A DNA stretch of 64,000 nt. It comes from Pelargonium tetragonum (lineage: Eukaryota > Streptophyta > Magnoliopsida > Geraniales > Geraniaceae). Each line of letters opens with the position of its first letter. Within the stretch, counting starts at the first letter, position 1. The notes under the pieces were generated by a model. The model did not search any database and was not told where the DNA came from. It was given only the letters and a program-made list of their open reading frames with translations. Positions 49,536-61,300 of the stretch are shown here, piece after piece. The stretch covers positions 110,182 through 174,181 of the forward strand of contig JAYMTL010000023.1 of NCBI GenBank assembly GCA_036897445.1, read 5' to 3'. The translations under genes and the position numbers were made by a program.

Positions 49536-49560
49536 AAACGAGCAATCCTTTTAATTCTGC
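49536..49560 (+). pseudogene. SSU rRNA 1100-region-like fragment
   Basis: AAACGAGCAATCCTT recalls the SSU word CAACGAGCGCAACCCTT with two bases missing, and TCTGCC follows where TTGCC is usual. Further on, GTCAAAATCA (near 49597) and GTCTACAACC (near 49651) fall in the order of the SSU words ACGTCAAGTCA and TGCTACAATGG, with shortened spacing. Taken together this could be an eroded 3' major domain. Each match on its own is weak. Confidence 0.2.
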
Positions 49561-49727
49561 CAACTTGCCCCCTTCGGTATTTCAAAAGGGAAGCTAGTCA
49601 AAATCACTTATATAATCATGGATCCTGAATTATTATAACGTATGTCTACAACCCTCCCAGCAACAGGAAACTCGATTTAAATTTAAAAGCAAGGAAGCAA
49701 CAAAATTTAAAGGCTTAATAAAGATTT

Positions 49728-49760
49728 ACGATACACGGGTGTTCGAATCCAATTTATAGG
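49728..49760 (+). other. Isolated tRNA T-arm-like word
   Basis: ACGGGTGTTCGAATCCAATT has the GTTCGAATCC core of a tRNA T arm, but the stem halves do not pair. No anticodon arm can be placed upstream. Chance match or relic. Confidence 0.15.
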
Positions 49761-51880
49761 GGACCCGGTCCCTTGGGAGTCTAATGTTTTGTACAAGTTA
49801 ATGTCAATCAAAGAGACGAGAAGAGGAGGATTTTTATACATATGAATAGAAGTCTATTGCAGGCAAAAGGAAGCTCTTTTTAGTAGTTAATAAAATTCAA
49901 GAGGAGACGGGAAAAACGGAGTCACCGGACTCTCGCATAACTCCTTCTGTAGTATACTTAACCTCATATATTTTTAAACTTTGTCCTTTGATATCCTGCA
50001 TAAGGAATAAGTATCTGAAATTTAGAGGGTGTCGGAAAGATAAAGTGACTCTATATGGAGCCCCTTATGGCATATCTCTCTTTTTACTAATTTTACAAAA
50101 ATCTTATTTAGGTTTAACAGCGAATATCCCATAACTGGGCAACAATTCTGATATTCTGTATTTATTAACAAGCTAACCTGTCCTTAAAGCTAAACTTAGT
50201 ACGCCCCCTCCAACTGCATTACTGTGGAAATTGAGTTCCTTCTTGGAAGTGCTTTTATATTTAAGCTTTATCCCGTTTTAAAGCGGGCCTTTGGGTTGGG
50301 GTAGACACCTCAATTCAAACCCAGTCCCTCTAGGAAGCTAGGAAGTTCTTACGAATTATATACATTTGAGAGAGTGAGTGACATACATAAGCTAGACATA
50401 TAGAAAATAACTGCTGTTGTCAGAAAAGAGGCTAAACTTAATTAAAGGTGTCTATCCAAAGTCAAGCAAATAAGCCCTTAAAAAGATATTGAGCTCGAAA
50501 CGAGTAAGTTGGTAATCCAAAAGTCTTTCTCTTCTTGAATTAGCCTGCCTCCTTTCTAGTACAACAAAGTCTGCAGTGACAATTCTACAAGAATCTACTC
50601 CTTATTTAGTCGGAACCACGTCCTTCAGGAAATTTTTATCAATCTATATTTATACCCCTTCCAGTCTATTATAAGCGAGGTACTTACTGAGGAAAATTCT
50701 TAAGCTACGTCAAAAGGGGGCCCTGTACTTCTACTCTAATATCAATACGTAGGAGATAATGCGACAACAAATCAGAAAGGTCTGAGTTAGCGCTATAATA
50801 CTCTGCAAAAGCTGCTATCTATAAGGACTTTTCCTAAAAAGGAAACAGAACAAAAAAGGACTGAGACTGAATGTCAAGATTAATGCTTTGAGAACTAAAT
50901 AAGGTCTCTGTAAGAAGTGGGAGAAATTCTTATGACTTGTTAACTTGTTACATTCCTTTTTCATTTTAAAAACCCTCTGTAGATCTAGAGACAAAAACAA
51001 ATTACAACCTAAAGAACAAGAACCTTTTTCGTCTAAGTTAGAATGCACTTAGATCCTGTAAGTGGCAACTAGATAATGACAGGATTCTTAGATATCGGGT
51101 GTCCTATTAATCAGTGTTCTGAAGTCAGCACATTGGTAAAGGCATAGCTCTTTCTTAAAATGTTATATATAACAAAGCCAAGGAGCTTCTCTTTCTGTGA
51201 TTTTGACCCAAGAAAAGTTTTTCTTTAATAAGCCTACCCAGGTTCCTGCACTTGATGGAAGCTTAAGGGAATGCTTTACTTTTTCTTATTTAGATCCTGA
51301 GACTACCCAGCAAAAATTTATTTGTTAAAAAGCCGTCCCTTAAAGAGCAGATTAAAACTAAGGGTATCTCTTAACGCATAGCAAGGAGTTAATTAAAAAA
51401 GCCCTATTAGTATTCCAATTCGATAGAAAAATGCTTTAATTCGCGCGTACCTGGTAAAGGTTTTTACAGAACAAAGCTTAAGAAAAGATTTGGGTAGGTA
51501 TGCCTCAGGGAGTAGAAGGTCCTTTTATGGAATTGTTATATCTCTGCCAGGGTTTGGTGTAAGGGTAAAAAGGGAAAAAATACTACACCTATAAATAGGA
51601 AGCTTTCGCTAAACAAAAAGTGCAGAGGGATTCTACGAGAGGTTTCACTTGTATGTAAGATTGAGGTGAGGGGGGTACCCTGAGTGTGGACTACATCTGA
51701 ATTATATCTTTGTGTTAAATTGACATTTTCCTAGTAATAAAAGCTTCTTTTGTTTGACAAAATATTACACTTTGACTCTGGGGCAAAAATTATAATAAAG
51801 TGTTATACATATTCGTGAGGTCATAAAGCTAGGATACTTAGAAATAGGACAATCTTAGATAAAACAATATAATAATTACG
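49761..51880. other. Non-coding stretch, no gene recognised
   Basis: One 77-codon minus-strand frame (50815-51048) with Phe/Leu-rich composition and no recognised family. TTTAATTCGCGCG near 51425, just inside this stretch, recalls the SSU helix 31 word but lacks its continuation. The hairpin at 50274 is the only structure. Confidence 0.5.
50274..50289. repeat. Short self-complementary sequence
   Basis: CCCGTTTTAAAGCGGG folds as a stem of CCCG/CGGG extended by T.G and T-A pairs. It is a compact hairpin in non-coding DNA, with no adjacent gene. Confidence 0.5.
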
Positions 51881-51914
51881 GAACAGGATTATTACTCTGT
51901 CAACGCCGTAGAAA
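51881..51914 (+). pseudogene. SSU rRNA 790-loop-like fragment
   Basis: AACAGGATTA (51882-51891) is followed 12 bases later by AACGCCGTA (51902-51910). In SSU rRNA the words AACAGGATTAGATACCC and CACGCCGTAAACGATG are separated by a similar distance, and CTG (51897-51899) also falls in place. The GATACCC core of the loop itself is lost, which would destroy subunit association, so a decayed copy is likelier than a working piece. Two conserved words in the right order and spacing make this better than a single hit. Confidence 0.35.
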
Positions 51915-54900
51915 TTTAGGAGATCCCCGTTTCTAAACTTCCCAAAAAAGGTTTAATAGGCCTTGCTAGAATTTCAGGAAAATGGACTTTAGCTCTTGTA
52001 TAAGTGAATCCACTTGAGATTCGTTTTAGGCAGACCTCTTTTTGCTAAGTCTTTATTTAAAGGATAGGACACTAATATAGATATACCTAAAAACGAAATC
52101 GTTTAAACAATAGAAGTAAGTTAAATATTACAAGCATGACTAATGCGGGGCTTACTTACAATACTGAGGGCAGGCAGGCTAGACTCTGGAATTTCCGTTA
52201 AAACTAAGCAGTAAAGTAAAAAAGTAGGTTCAACCCTAGAAAGAGAAGGTGCCTTTTAAAAAGAAACACAAATTTTAAGATACGCTTCATTTCAGAAAAA
52301 GAAAAGAGATTCGTAGAAACTTCTTGACTAGCATAAATTTCTATTTCGGGTTTACACTTTTTATACCTGACGAAATAAAAAAACTCAGGAACACAAAACC
52401 CTTCATTTTTCTTTTACCCTGTATACTGCAAAACCTATATACTTAAATGTAGGATTTAGGAGAACCTTTGCTCTTGCCTTATGGGGTTTATCGTTAAGGA
52501 GGAAACAAACTTAATAGTATATTGGTAGAGTCCTTGTTCATTGAAGTTTTTAATAGTCAGGTGGTTGGGAGATATTTCTGTATAAGTAATTAAATACTTG
52601 TATTAGAGTGTATAAATCTTTATAGACTTTATAGTCTTGTATAGGATAGGAAAGGCCCGGGGATGGGGTTTACTTAGATTGGCACTCCCCTTTTGATTTA
52701 CACAACTTTTAGTTTTGTTCAACACACGCAAAGAATAAACAGAGTCAGGTACATCACGAGGGGTCCTTCCTCAAGAATTCGAGCAGAAAAGAAGGTGTTT
52801 GGTGCTTTCTAACCTTGGCTTTATACCACACTTAGTAAAGTCCTATTCCCTCAAAGTCTTCTTTGTTTTGTAAGACTCCAATTTCTTAAATCAAAAGTAA
52901 ACACTGAAAGAGTAAGTGCTCCTTTACCGGATTTTTTGCAGAATTAGAAATGAAATGAATCTTTCTGGAGAGTTGGGCTAGACCTTTATCCCCCAACTTG
53001 CTCAAAAATGAAAGCTTGGTACAGAAATAACAGGACACACCCTTGTTGAACTAGTGACAATCTATAATTTATATAACTTGTTTCTACCGTTTGTAAAAAG
53101 CTTTTTGTAAATAGAGCGGCTAATAGGATAATAGCAGAAAATAGGACTTTGGGTTAACCTTAAAAAAATGAAGTGCTTTTTAATTAAATCATTATATCTA
53201 CTTTAGTTTAGAAAAAGGCTTTGATATATTAGGGGCCTATTCAAAAGGGCACAAAACTACAAGCAAAAAAGAAAAATTCAACTCGACTTAGAATATATCA
53301 TTAAGTTTTATCCCTTTTTATTTATATTACTATTACTGCATCCGCGTTTTCTTTATTTTGTAAACAGCCTTCCTTTATCTTCTTTAATTAAATCTAATAA
53401 TGTAATTGAAGTAGTTGCTCTTGATATCCCAAGTGTCCCATTAGCAGCTAAGTCGGAGTGCTCTGAAGTCGGTTTCTTCTTTCCTTTTGTGTAAAAAGTT
53501 TTTAAGGAGGATTCAGCTTTACTAATATCTTAAAAGGCTTATAAAGATCTTTCTAATCAGGCATAAAAGTAAAAACCCCAAAATGGACAGGCTGACTTCG
53601 GTTTTCTTGCATTTAAACGGCCTTACAACTCGTTTTGATATTCCTATAAAATGATTGTAGATTTTGTTTAATTCTTTTTTATTTGGTTTTTTGTTCCTTA
53701 AGTAAGAATTTTCTAACACAAGTAGGAGTCTTTTTCAAAAGGCAAGAACAAGTCTAGGCCAGAATCAGAAGAAGAAGTAGATGTTGGGTCTTATAGTGCA
53801 TGCATACATATTCAGGATACTACATATCTAGTTTACCCCCTTTACTACGCTTCAGTCGGTAAGAATCTCAACCTCTCTAAGTTTGCTTACTCATTAACGA
53901 TAAAGACATAACAAGAGACAAGCTCTTGCCTTAAAGAAAGAAGTACTATCTAATACAAAGTAAAACAACAATCTAGATTACCTTATCCTATCTATTCTAT
54001 ACTAACTTTATATCTAACTTATTCCATTAACATTAATACCTAATTGAGAGTAATACAATATAGTATAAGCTATGACAGGAAAGACACAAGCTACAGGAAA
54101 TAAAGGGAATACGAATACAGGTAAAACAGCTAGAACCCATAGGTAGGACAAATCGAATAGGTATAGCTCATAAGCAACAAAAAAGTTAGGGTATAGCTCC
54201 TAAGATCCTAAGAAAGTTATTCTGAGATTAGAACCTTTGTCTTACGACAGCCTCAGCATTAGACTTTGTATACCTCTGTAGAAATTTAAAGAACTCCTTG
54301 GAACCTCCTAATGAGAAGCCTAATAATAGGAAACACAAAAATCTAGTGTTAAAATGCCTTGTACTCGTGTAGCTACTTACAGTAAATAGGGGAACGCCCT
54401 TATAACAATTTTATCTACTGAGTCCCTCTCTTCTGTGGTTTGTTACGGAACCCGGGAATGCTGCTTGGACTTTGACTTCATTTACTGTCTAGCATTGAAA
54501 CTTATGAGACTTCGCTCTTTTTGGTTCCTATATCTTAGATATCAAAAATTTAGAGTCTATAACAATCTTAAGAAACTCGAAATTCCTTTTAAATATTAAA
54601 TATACGACCTTTTTAATCTTCGTGTGCCCCCTTTTCAGTATAAAAACTATAGTAGACCTTTACACGAGGAGTTCCTAAAAAAGAGAACGAACCGGAAATT
54701 GGGGAGAGTTTCTATACCCTATATCCGTACAAAAAGAAAATTTCAGTCTTTTAGTAACGGGTACTTGATTAAAAGACAGATTCGGAAAGAGCCTATACCT
54801 ATGCTCTTTTCTATAGAACGGATTTCTCTACACCCTTTCGAGATTTCTTTTATATTATATATATATATATGTTCCGGGCAATAAGGCACCTTTTCAGATA

Positions 54901-57900
54901 CTTTACTGTCTTGCCTTTAAAGAGAATGAAGCTTCTTATTAGAACCCGAGTAACCTGTGTATTAGATACCTGTCAAAGGAAATAGTCTAAAAAGCGAGAG
55001 CGAAATCCAGTACTTTCCATTAGTAAAACCCTAAACTCCCAGCTGGCCTAGGAAACCCGTAATAAATTAATAACACCTGAATCCCGGTTTTTGTAGTATG
55101 TATCTATACTTTTGATTTAGAAGAAAATAGATACATAAATAAAGTATGCTTACCCTACTGTAAAAGGGCATACTCAAGTTCTTTCTCGTTAAAAGACAAA
55201 GAGTTAATATGGTTGATCCTCTTAAAGCTGTATAGAAGAAAGAAACTGTAAGAGAGAAGTACGAGAACTGGATCAGAAGACCGCTGCTGTTAAAATAAAG
55301 CTAAACAAGACTTTACGTTATTAGAAAAACAAGGGTTCCGCTTGCGCTTTTTAACTACCCCCTTGCTTTATGAAAAGAGTAATTTATAAAAATGAGTTTG
55401 ACAATTTCTCTTGAAACTCTTCTTAGCTAGACTCATACTGTTGAGAGCTATCGTACTCCTCTAGTAGCCTGTACTTATTCTACCTTTTACATACAACTAT
55501 TCGATAAAGAAAGGCATATAAACAAAGAGCTCCCTTATTACAAAAATCCTGGTGACTTACTGCTTTTTCGGGCTAAGAAAGATAAGAAGCTTTTTACTTC
55601 TCAGTTCTACTACTTTTACTGTAAACCAGGATTCCCTTAGCTTTATTCCTTGCCCACTTTAACTTAAACGGGTTGAACCTGGGGAAATTCTCCTAGAAAA
55701 CTTGTACGTATTTGTTAAATTATATTAGTTAGAATACAGAATAAAAAGAAATTCCTACCCTACGAAACCTTTAGAACTCCGACTCTTCTTATTAAACTAA
55801 CAAAAGGAATTTCCTCCTTTAAATTCCTTAACCTCTTTTACTTTCTCGAATTGGAAACAAATAAACAAGGGAACAGTCAACTCCTTTCTTTTAATACCTA
55901 ACTGCACTACTTCAACTAAAAAAGGCCTTATTCTCTTAACCTAAAGCCTACTACCCCAGATACTAGAAAGCAGAGCCTGGGGAAAAACTTCCTTTTTGGT
56001 AAGCATTCCCTAAATTCCGGAGCTACCTTATGGACTAGGAAAGAAAGCTACCTGTTAATGAGTTTCCTTGTTCTGATTTACTTGTATAAGCCAAAAACCA
56101 GTCTTATCTGTATCTCCCTGTTCTAGTATTCGTTGTTATTAGATTGGGGTTAAGGTAGTTAATGCACTTACCCGGGGGTTTCGATTACTTAAACTTACTT
56201 TGCTCAAGTACTTTAAACCCTTGTCAGGTCTATGACTTCTCTATTTCAGCTATAGATTTGCAACTTAAGAATTTGTTCTATAAAAAAGCTTTTTGTTGTA
56301 TCTATATTTGGATGAGGAGATTTTTGAAAGCTTTACCGATAAAAAAATTCTGGATATCCTAAACAAAGGAGTTCCCTTAGTCCCTACCTATCCCGATTCC
56401 CAAATAGCAGCTCTCCCAGCATTTTTGCTTGTATTTAAGGGCTACTTAGTACTTGTTTAAACCAAGCTGCTGTGCTTTATTTTATAAAAGAACCTCTAAT
56501 TCCTTCTTGATTCTTGATCTAGCCTCCTAAACAAAAAGGACACCCGCTTTTTAATTCACTGCCCTTTCAAAAAGCAAAAGTTTCTTTACTTCTAACTTAG
56601 GTTTACCAAAAGCTCTGCCACTTACCAGAGTAAAACCTAGCCTACAAAAAGGCTCTCCTATAAGCGTTTTACCAAGGAAAAGCCCTTACTCGTCTTGATA
56701 ATTTTAGAAAACCCCGAGTGAGGAGCCCTTTACTGTAAAATGAAAAGCAAACCTTTACTGTGCTTGTATAATTACCTTCTCTTAAAAGCTAGGAAACAAC
56801 TCTCCTTTAGTTTTAGTCAAAAAAAATTCCGTGCTATTTGAGAATGCCGTGTAACAGGAATAACTATTAAACTATTCTATCCGAAGGCCTTATATTTTTA
56901 GTAATTCCTCACACGAGTTTCTTGACAAAAAAAAGATAGCCTTTGATGCTGTATACGTTCATAAAAATCCGGAGAATCCGTTAGGGGACTCTTAATCTCT
57001 AATAAATTGTAAATAATTAAAAATAGGAAATTTAGGGAAGCCAGGGTTCTAAGAAAAGGAGTTGGAGGGACATATTAACAGGATTTTTTCTGCATAAAAA
57101 TTTATAGCTTAAAATGTAGTATCTTTTTCATTAAATAACTCCTAGATTTGTGGTATATTTTAACAAGGAATCCAGGGGGCTTTCTATATCAAGACATTAA
57201 GCTAAAAACTCTTGCCACGAGTTGAATACTCTTAACTTCTCAAGAACGCTTTGGCTGTGTTATATCACCTGAAAAGGGCTTAGCTTGCTGAATCCAACCA
57301 AATATAGATGCGCAGGAATTCCTTGTGCTTTTGCCTCCTTCCGAGTTCCCGGATCTGGAATATGTATGAATTATTAAGTTGTAGGGCTTTTTTGAATTTT
57401 GTTTGTAATATCTATAACTACCCAAGAGTCCGGAGGGAAGCTTTTTATCCACTTATAAGGGCCCGTACTCCGGGGCAACTTCCATTAAACGAAAGACTCT
57501 AATTAAAAAAACCTTGACTCGTAACTCGTATATTAAGATTTTTTAGAGACCCTTGCCCTAAGGGATCCTCTATAAGGTTATAAGCTAAACAAGCTTAACC
57601 CCAAAGCTTTCCTGCTTTATTCTGCTAAAATGTAATAACTAATTAACCAAAACTAAGCTCCCGAATTCTATGAAAGCACACTCACTACAAATATTATCCT
57701 TTATTGCCGGGTGGTTTTTATAACCCTATAAGTATAACTAAGATATAAAAGGAGTAATAGATAGAATAAATTAATACAAAATGTAGAAGATATACTATAA
57801 ACTACTCAAAGACTATATAATAAGGGTATACTTAGACTGTCAATTACCTACTTCTTCCTTTGCTTCAGGAATTCTATAATTGTTAGAAATTGCCTGCCAA

Positions 57901-58038
57901 TCAAATTGAGTTTAGCCTTTTTTAATACATTAATACAATAGGAAACCGGAGCCCCTTTTCCTCCCTCATTCACTAGCTCAAAGAGCAGGTTTTCTAAAAC
58001 TAAAATGAAGTCTAAATTCTTTTATGAATTGAGCAAGC
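51915..58038. other. Non-coding stretch, no gene recognised
   Basis: Frames of 64-86 codons (53522-53719 minus, 54624-54884 plus with a GTG start, 56162-56362 plus, and mirrored frames at 57240-57502) are unrecognised. ATTAGATACCTG near 54961 equals part of the SSU 790 loop with one C missing, but has no supporting neighbours. Blocks near 53.88-54.24 and 57.72-57.84 kb are poor in homopolymer runs and share short words with 34.0-34.6 kb. Confidence 0.5.
54857..54870. repeat. TA dinucleotide microsatellite
   Basis: A short pure (TA)n run, preceded by an interrupted TATATTATA stretch. It is a simple repeat with no further information. Confidence 0.8.
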
Positions 58039-58095
58039 GGAAATCCATAGGATTTGAACCAACGGCATCCCATTCAAAGTACTCGTGTTGTACCA
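58039..58095 (-). pseudogene. tRNA-like relic, possible Gln or Met type
   Basis: On the minus strand GTTGGTTCAAATCC followed by TATGGATTTCCG has the form of a T arm and a 3' acceptor strand with a G discriminator. Upstream, CTTTGAA could be an anticodon loop reading TTG (Gln). Its flanking five bases do not pair, and no 5' acceptor strand complementary to ATTTCCG is found. The T stem has two good G-C pairs and one mismatch. It is a relic if real. Confidence 0.25.
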
Positions 58096-58235
58096 AAGAA
58101 AAAGAAAATCCTCCAACTCCAACATAGGATACTCATAGAAGGATGGTATAGGATTGCGCTTAGTATCTTACTTTGTTTTAAGAGATAGAGAAATTGACCT
58201 TATTTAATTAATTTCCGTCCCCCTTTTTTTTGTAA

Positions 58236-58320
58236 GAGAGTGACGGAATTGGCAGATAGAAATGTGAGTATGAACTAAAATAAACCTTAAAAACCTACGA
58301 AAAAGGGGCTCGAAAGGAGT
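58236..58320 (+). pseudogene. tRNA-Leu-like relic
   Basis: TGACGGAATTGGCAGATA (58241-58258) differs at only two positions from the tRNA-Leu D-arm consensus TGGCGGAATTGGCAGACG. Downstream, GAACTAAAATAAACC recalls the Leu(UAA) anticodon arm GACTTAAAATCC, and GGCTCGAAAGGAGTC recalls GGTTCGACTCC of the T arm. The D stem no longer pairs and no acceptor stem can be formed. I therefore read it as a broken tRNA-Leu gene. It lies about 150 bases from the minus-strand tRNA-like relic at 58039-58095. Confidence 0.35.
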
Positions 58321-61300
58321 CATTTAACTGCTGTTAAAAGCGCATGAAAAGAAGTGCTATTTTTAATAAAAGTTTTCTCATAATTTAACAAGGCTGCAGC
58401 TATCCTTCCTTTAAGCTTTAAATGGTCGGGTCTAATATCTATTTGTTAAGTCTAAAGTACAAATTCTGGAATATATATATGCATAGGGTACCCCCCCTTT
58501 TCTGGCTTTTCTGGAAAGACTTTTGCTTTATAAATAACTGGAATTATTTCGTCTACCAGAACCGCCCTTTTTAGTAACCAAACAGATAGGTACTTAAATA
58601 AAGGCGTGCTTATGAGCTTACTATAATATTTACAAGGGGGCATTGAGAGAGGATAAGTCATTCCTTTTATTAGAAATAGAAAGTGCCTTAATATAACTAC
58701 GGACTAAGTTTAGATCCTTATTTTAAGCTTATAATATACTTTTAAAACACTTTAATACAACTTGCAGAATACTAGCCTTGAACTCGAAACGGGCCCTTCC
58801 TAGATTCTAGAGGCTTCTTAAAAGTTGAGTCCTTAGGTATTGCTATATAAAAAGATTTAAAGGGAGAGCTTTTGTAAAAAACTTTTCACGTATATTATTC
58901 ACTAATTAAGACCAATATTTATAAAAAAAGTACTCTACTCTCGAAGTTTTAGGCTTTTTTTAAGGAACTCTGGTAACAGTAACCTAAGGTGTTATAGGAA
59001 AAGAAAATAACTCACACTACTTGAGCTTTATGGCTATCCTAATACCGGCTTCTTTATACTTTTCTGAAGCAGAAATTAATCCTTTTCCTGCCTTGCTATT
59101 TCTTTTGCTTAGACAAGTACTTACTTTCTACACCGGTTACATAAAAGAAGAGAGGCATTTTTAAATACCGGATTCCCTAATAAAGAAATGTCGTGTAGTT
59201 TTAGCTCTTCCAAGAAGCTTCTACCCTTTTACTAATGCTTTATTGCATTTTGAGCCTTTAAATTCCTTAAAATGTTGCGTTGTGCTTAAGTAGGTATCTA
59301 GGTCACTACAAAAAATTCTAAGGGGATCCTGTAAAGATTCCCGTTTATAAAACTCATAGTGAAGAGATACCTGTAAAGGGGTATTTATGCATAAGAATTT
59401 CCTGAATATTTTTGTACTAACTAAAATTTGATATCAGGACTTGAACTTTTTGCCACTTCTACTTTTAATATATTTTCTTTTAAGTCTAAGCGACTCCTTT
59501 TTCTTAAAAACTCTATCTATAGTAGGGTTACAAATTTTGTTTCAAAGACCTTGAAGGACCCACCCGAAAGCTTGCTTTTTTTTCTAACCGATATAGATTC
59601 CCCTTTATAGTGCCTGAGATTAATTAACGTAATATAAAGCCTAAGTATAACAACTCAACAAGGATCCTTTTTTTATATAAGCAAATAATTAGCACCCGAT
59701 TGCCTTAAAGTACTAAACTTCTCTTTGAACTTGTGGAAACCTCGACTTTAGTCTAGACAAGAGCTAGCATATCTTGCTTTAACCCGATTATACTGTGAAA
59801 TATCTGAGAAAGAAAGACTCTTTATAGTATGCAAATATTAAAGCAGAACACGGAAATTCAGCACCCCTTTTTAGATAGGTTCCATTACTATAAGGGGCCC
59901 TGTAACAAAAGGAAAAGGCACTTTATTAGTCTAGCTTTACTTTAACAAGAAAAATAGCAAAAAATCTTACTAAAAGAGGTTCTTTTTAACTACTAAAAAT
60001 TGGATACTACTGGTTTTTTTGTAAAGGATTTCTAGAAAAAGGGCTCCTTATTTTTGAAGTATTGTCTTAAAATACCGGGTTGCCAAGGGAGTTCGAAGAA
60101 TAGGCGTGAGTAAAGCTAGGAATCGGGGTTTTTAATAGAGTTTTTAAATGCAATTATGATAATAGCTATAGGGTAGTTCCAATACAGTACAAGGTTGTGC
60201 ACACAACTTCGAATAAGTAGTTTTTATCTTCAAAACCCGGGTTAGTAGGGAGAAAGCCCCGGAACCGGAAGCAGGATCAACACAAGAATTCAGTAAGTTC
60301 TCGGTTTCTATAGTATAGAAGTTGTCTTAAGAAAAAGAGTTTTACAGTTATTAGTCACGGAAAAGAAATCCTAGTGGTTAACTTCTCAGCATTAGCTTTT
60401 GCTGTTAATAACTGTTAATAAAGGGAGGAGTCTTTATGCCGTCTCTGAAGTATAAAAAGCTTCCGCTATATCCGGTATTAAACCCAGAGTCCTTTCGCAG
60501 CTAGAGAACTTTACACAAAAGAAAACCTCGCTTTGGGCAGTCGAAGTTACTCAAGATTTGGCCATAAAGAAATCACGTAAAATGCTTATTATTAAAAGGA
60601 GTATAATGCTTAAAGTTATATTACGGGTAGTGTGTTGACAAGGCGGACTTTCGAGTGCGTAGGAAATGTATTGTGCGGGTCCTGAAGGCTTACTTCTTTA
60701 AAAATAGAGTCTTCCTTTTAGGTAAATTAGGTAAAGGCTCGTTAGAAATATTAGAGTTTTTAGATCCGTAACTCTTGTGGTTATATCTTAAAGAACTTTG
60801 AAAAAGTGGAATAAGAGGTCTTTAGAATAGTTATAGTCTTGATTGGATATTTCAAGTTTTCCGCCCTGAAAGTTAACGAGGGAAAGCCCTAGAAAGATAA
60901 TAAGGTTGTAGCTTATATTAGAATCAAGTATTCAAGATAAACTAAGAAATCAGTCATATTATGCAACTCTCTTTTTCAGGGTACCCTTTATGCCAAAACC
61001 AATTCCTGCCTATAACAAATGCTCTAAAACTTAAAAGAGAAGAGGGCTACGCACTATAATAAGAAAAAGTTTCCTCTAGTAACCACCAAAAGGACTAAGT
61101 TATGCAGGTATTCTACTAAAAGGGGCCTCCCTGTACTTTAACCCCTTACACTTAATATTAAACCCCTTTTTACGTCACTTTAATTGGTTAGAACCGAGTT
61201 CATTACAATAGCTCAATTCTCTAGGGTAGGGGTTCGTGGGCTTTTTCTGCCAAAAAAGAGAATAGAGTAGCTCGGTATAGGTATACCACAAGGAGATAAG

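Noticed and set aside
54624-54884. 86-codon frame running into the TA microsatellite
   Set aside because: It begins with GTG and ends in simple-sequence codons (YIYIC). It is not a credible protein.
57240-57502. Overlapping frames on opposite strands
   Set aside because: Mirror-image frames of 64-70 codons without motifs. At most one could be real and neither is supported.
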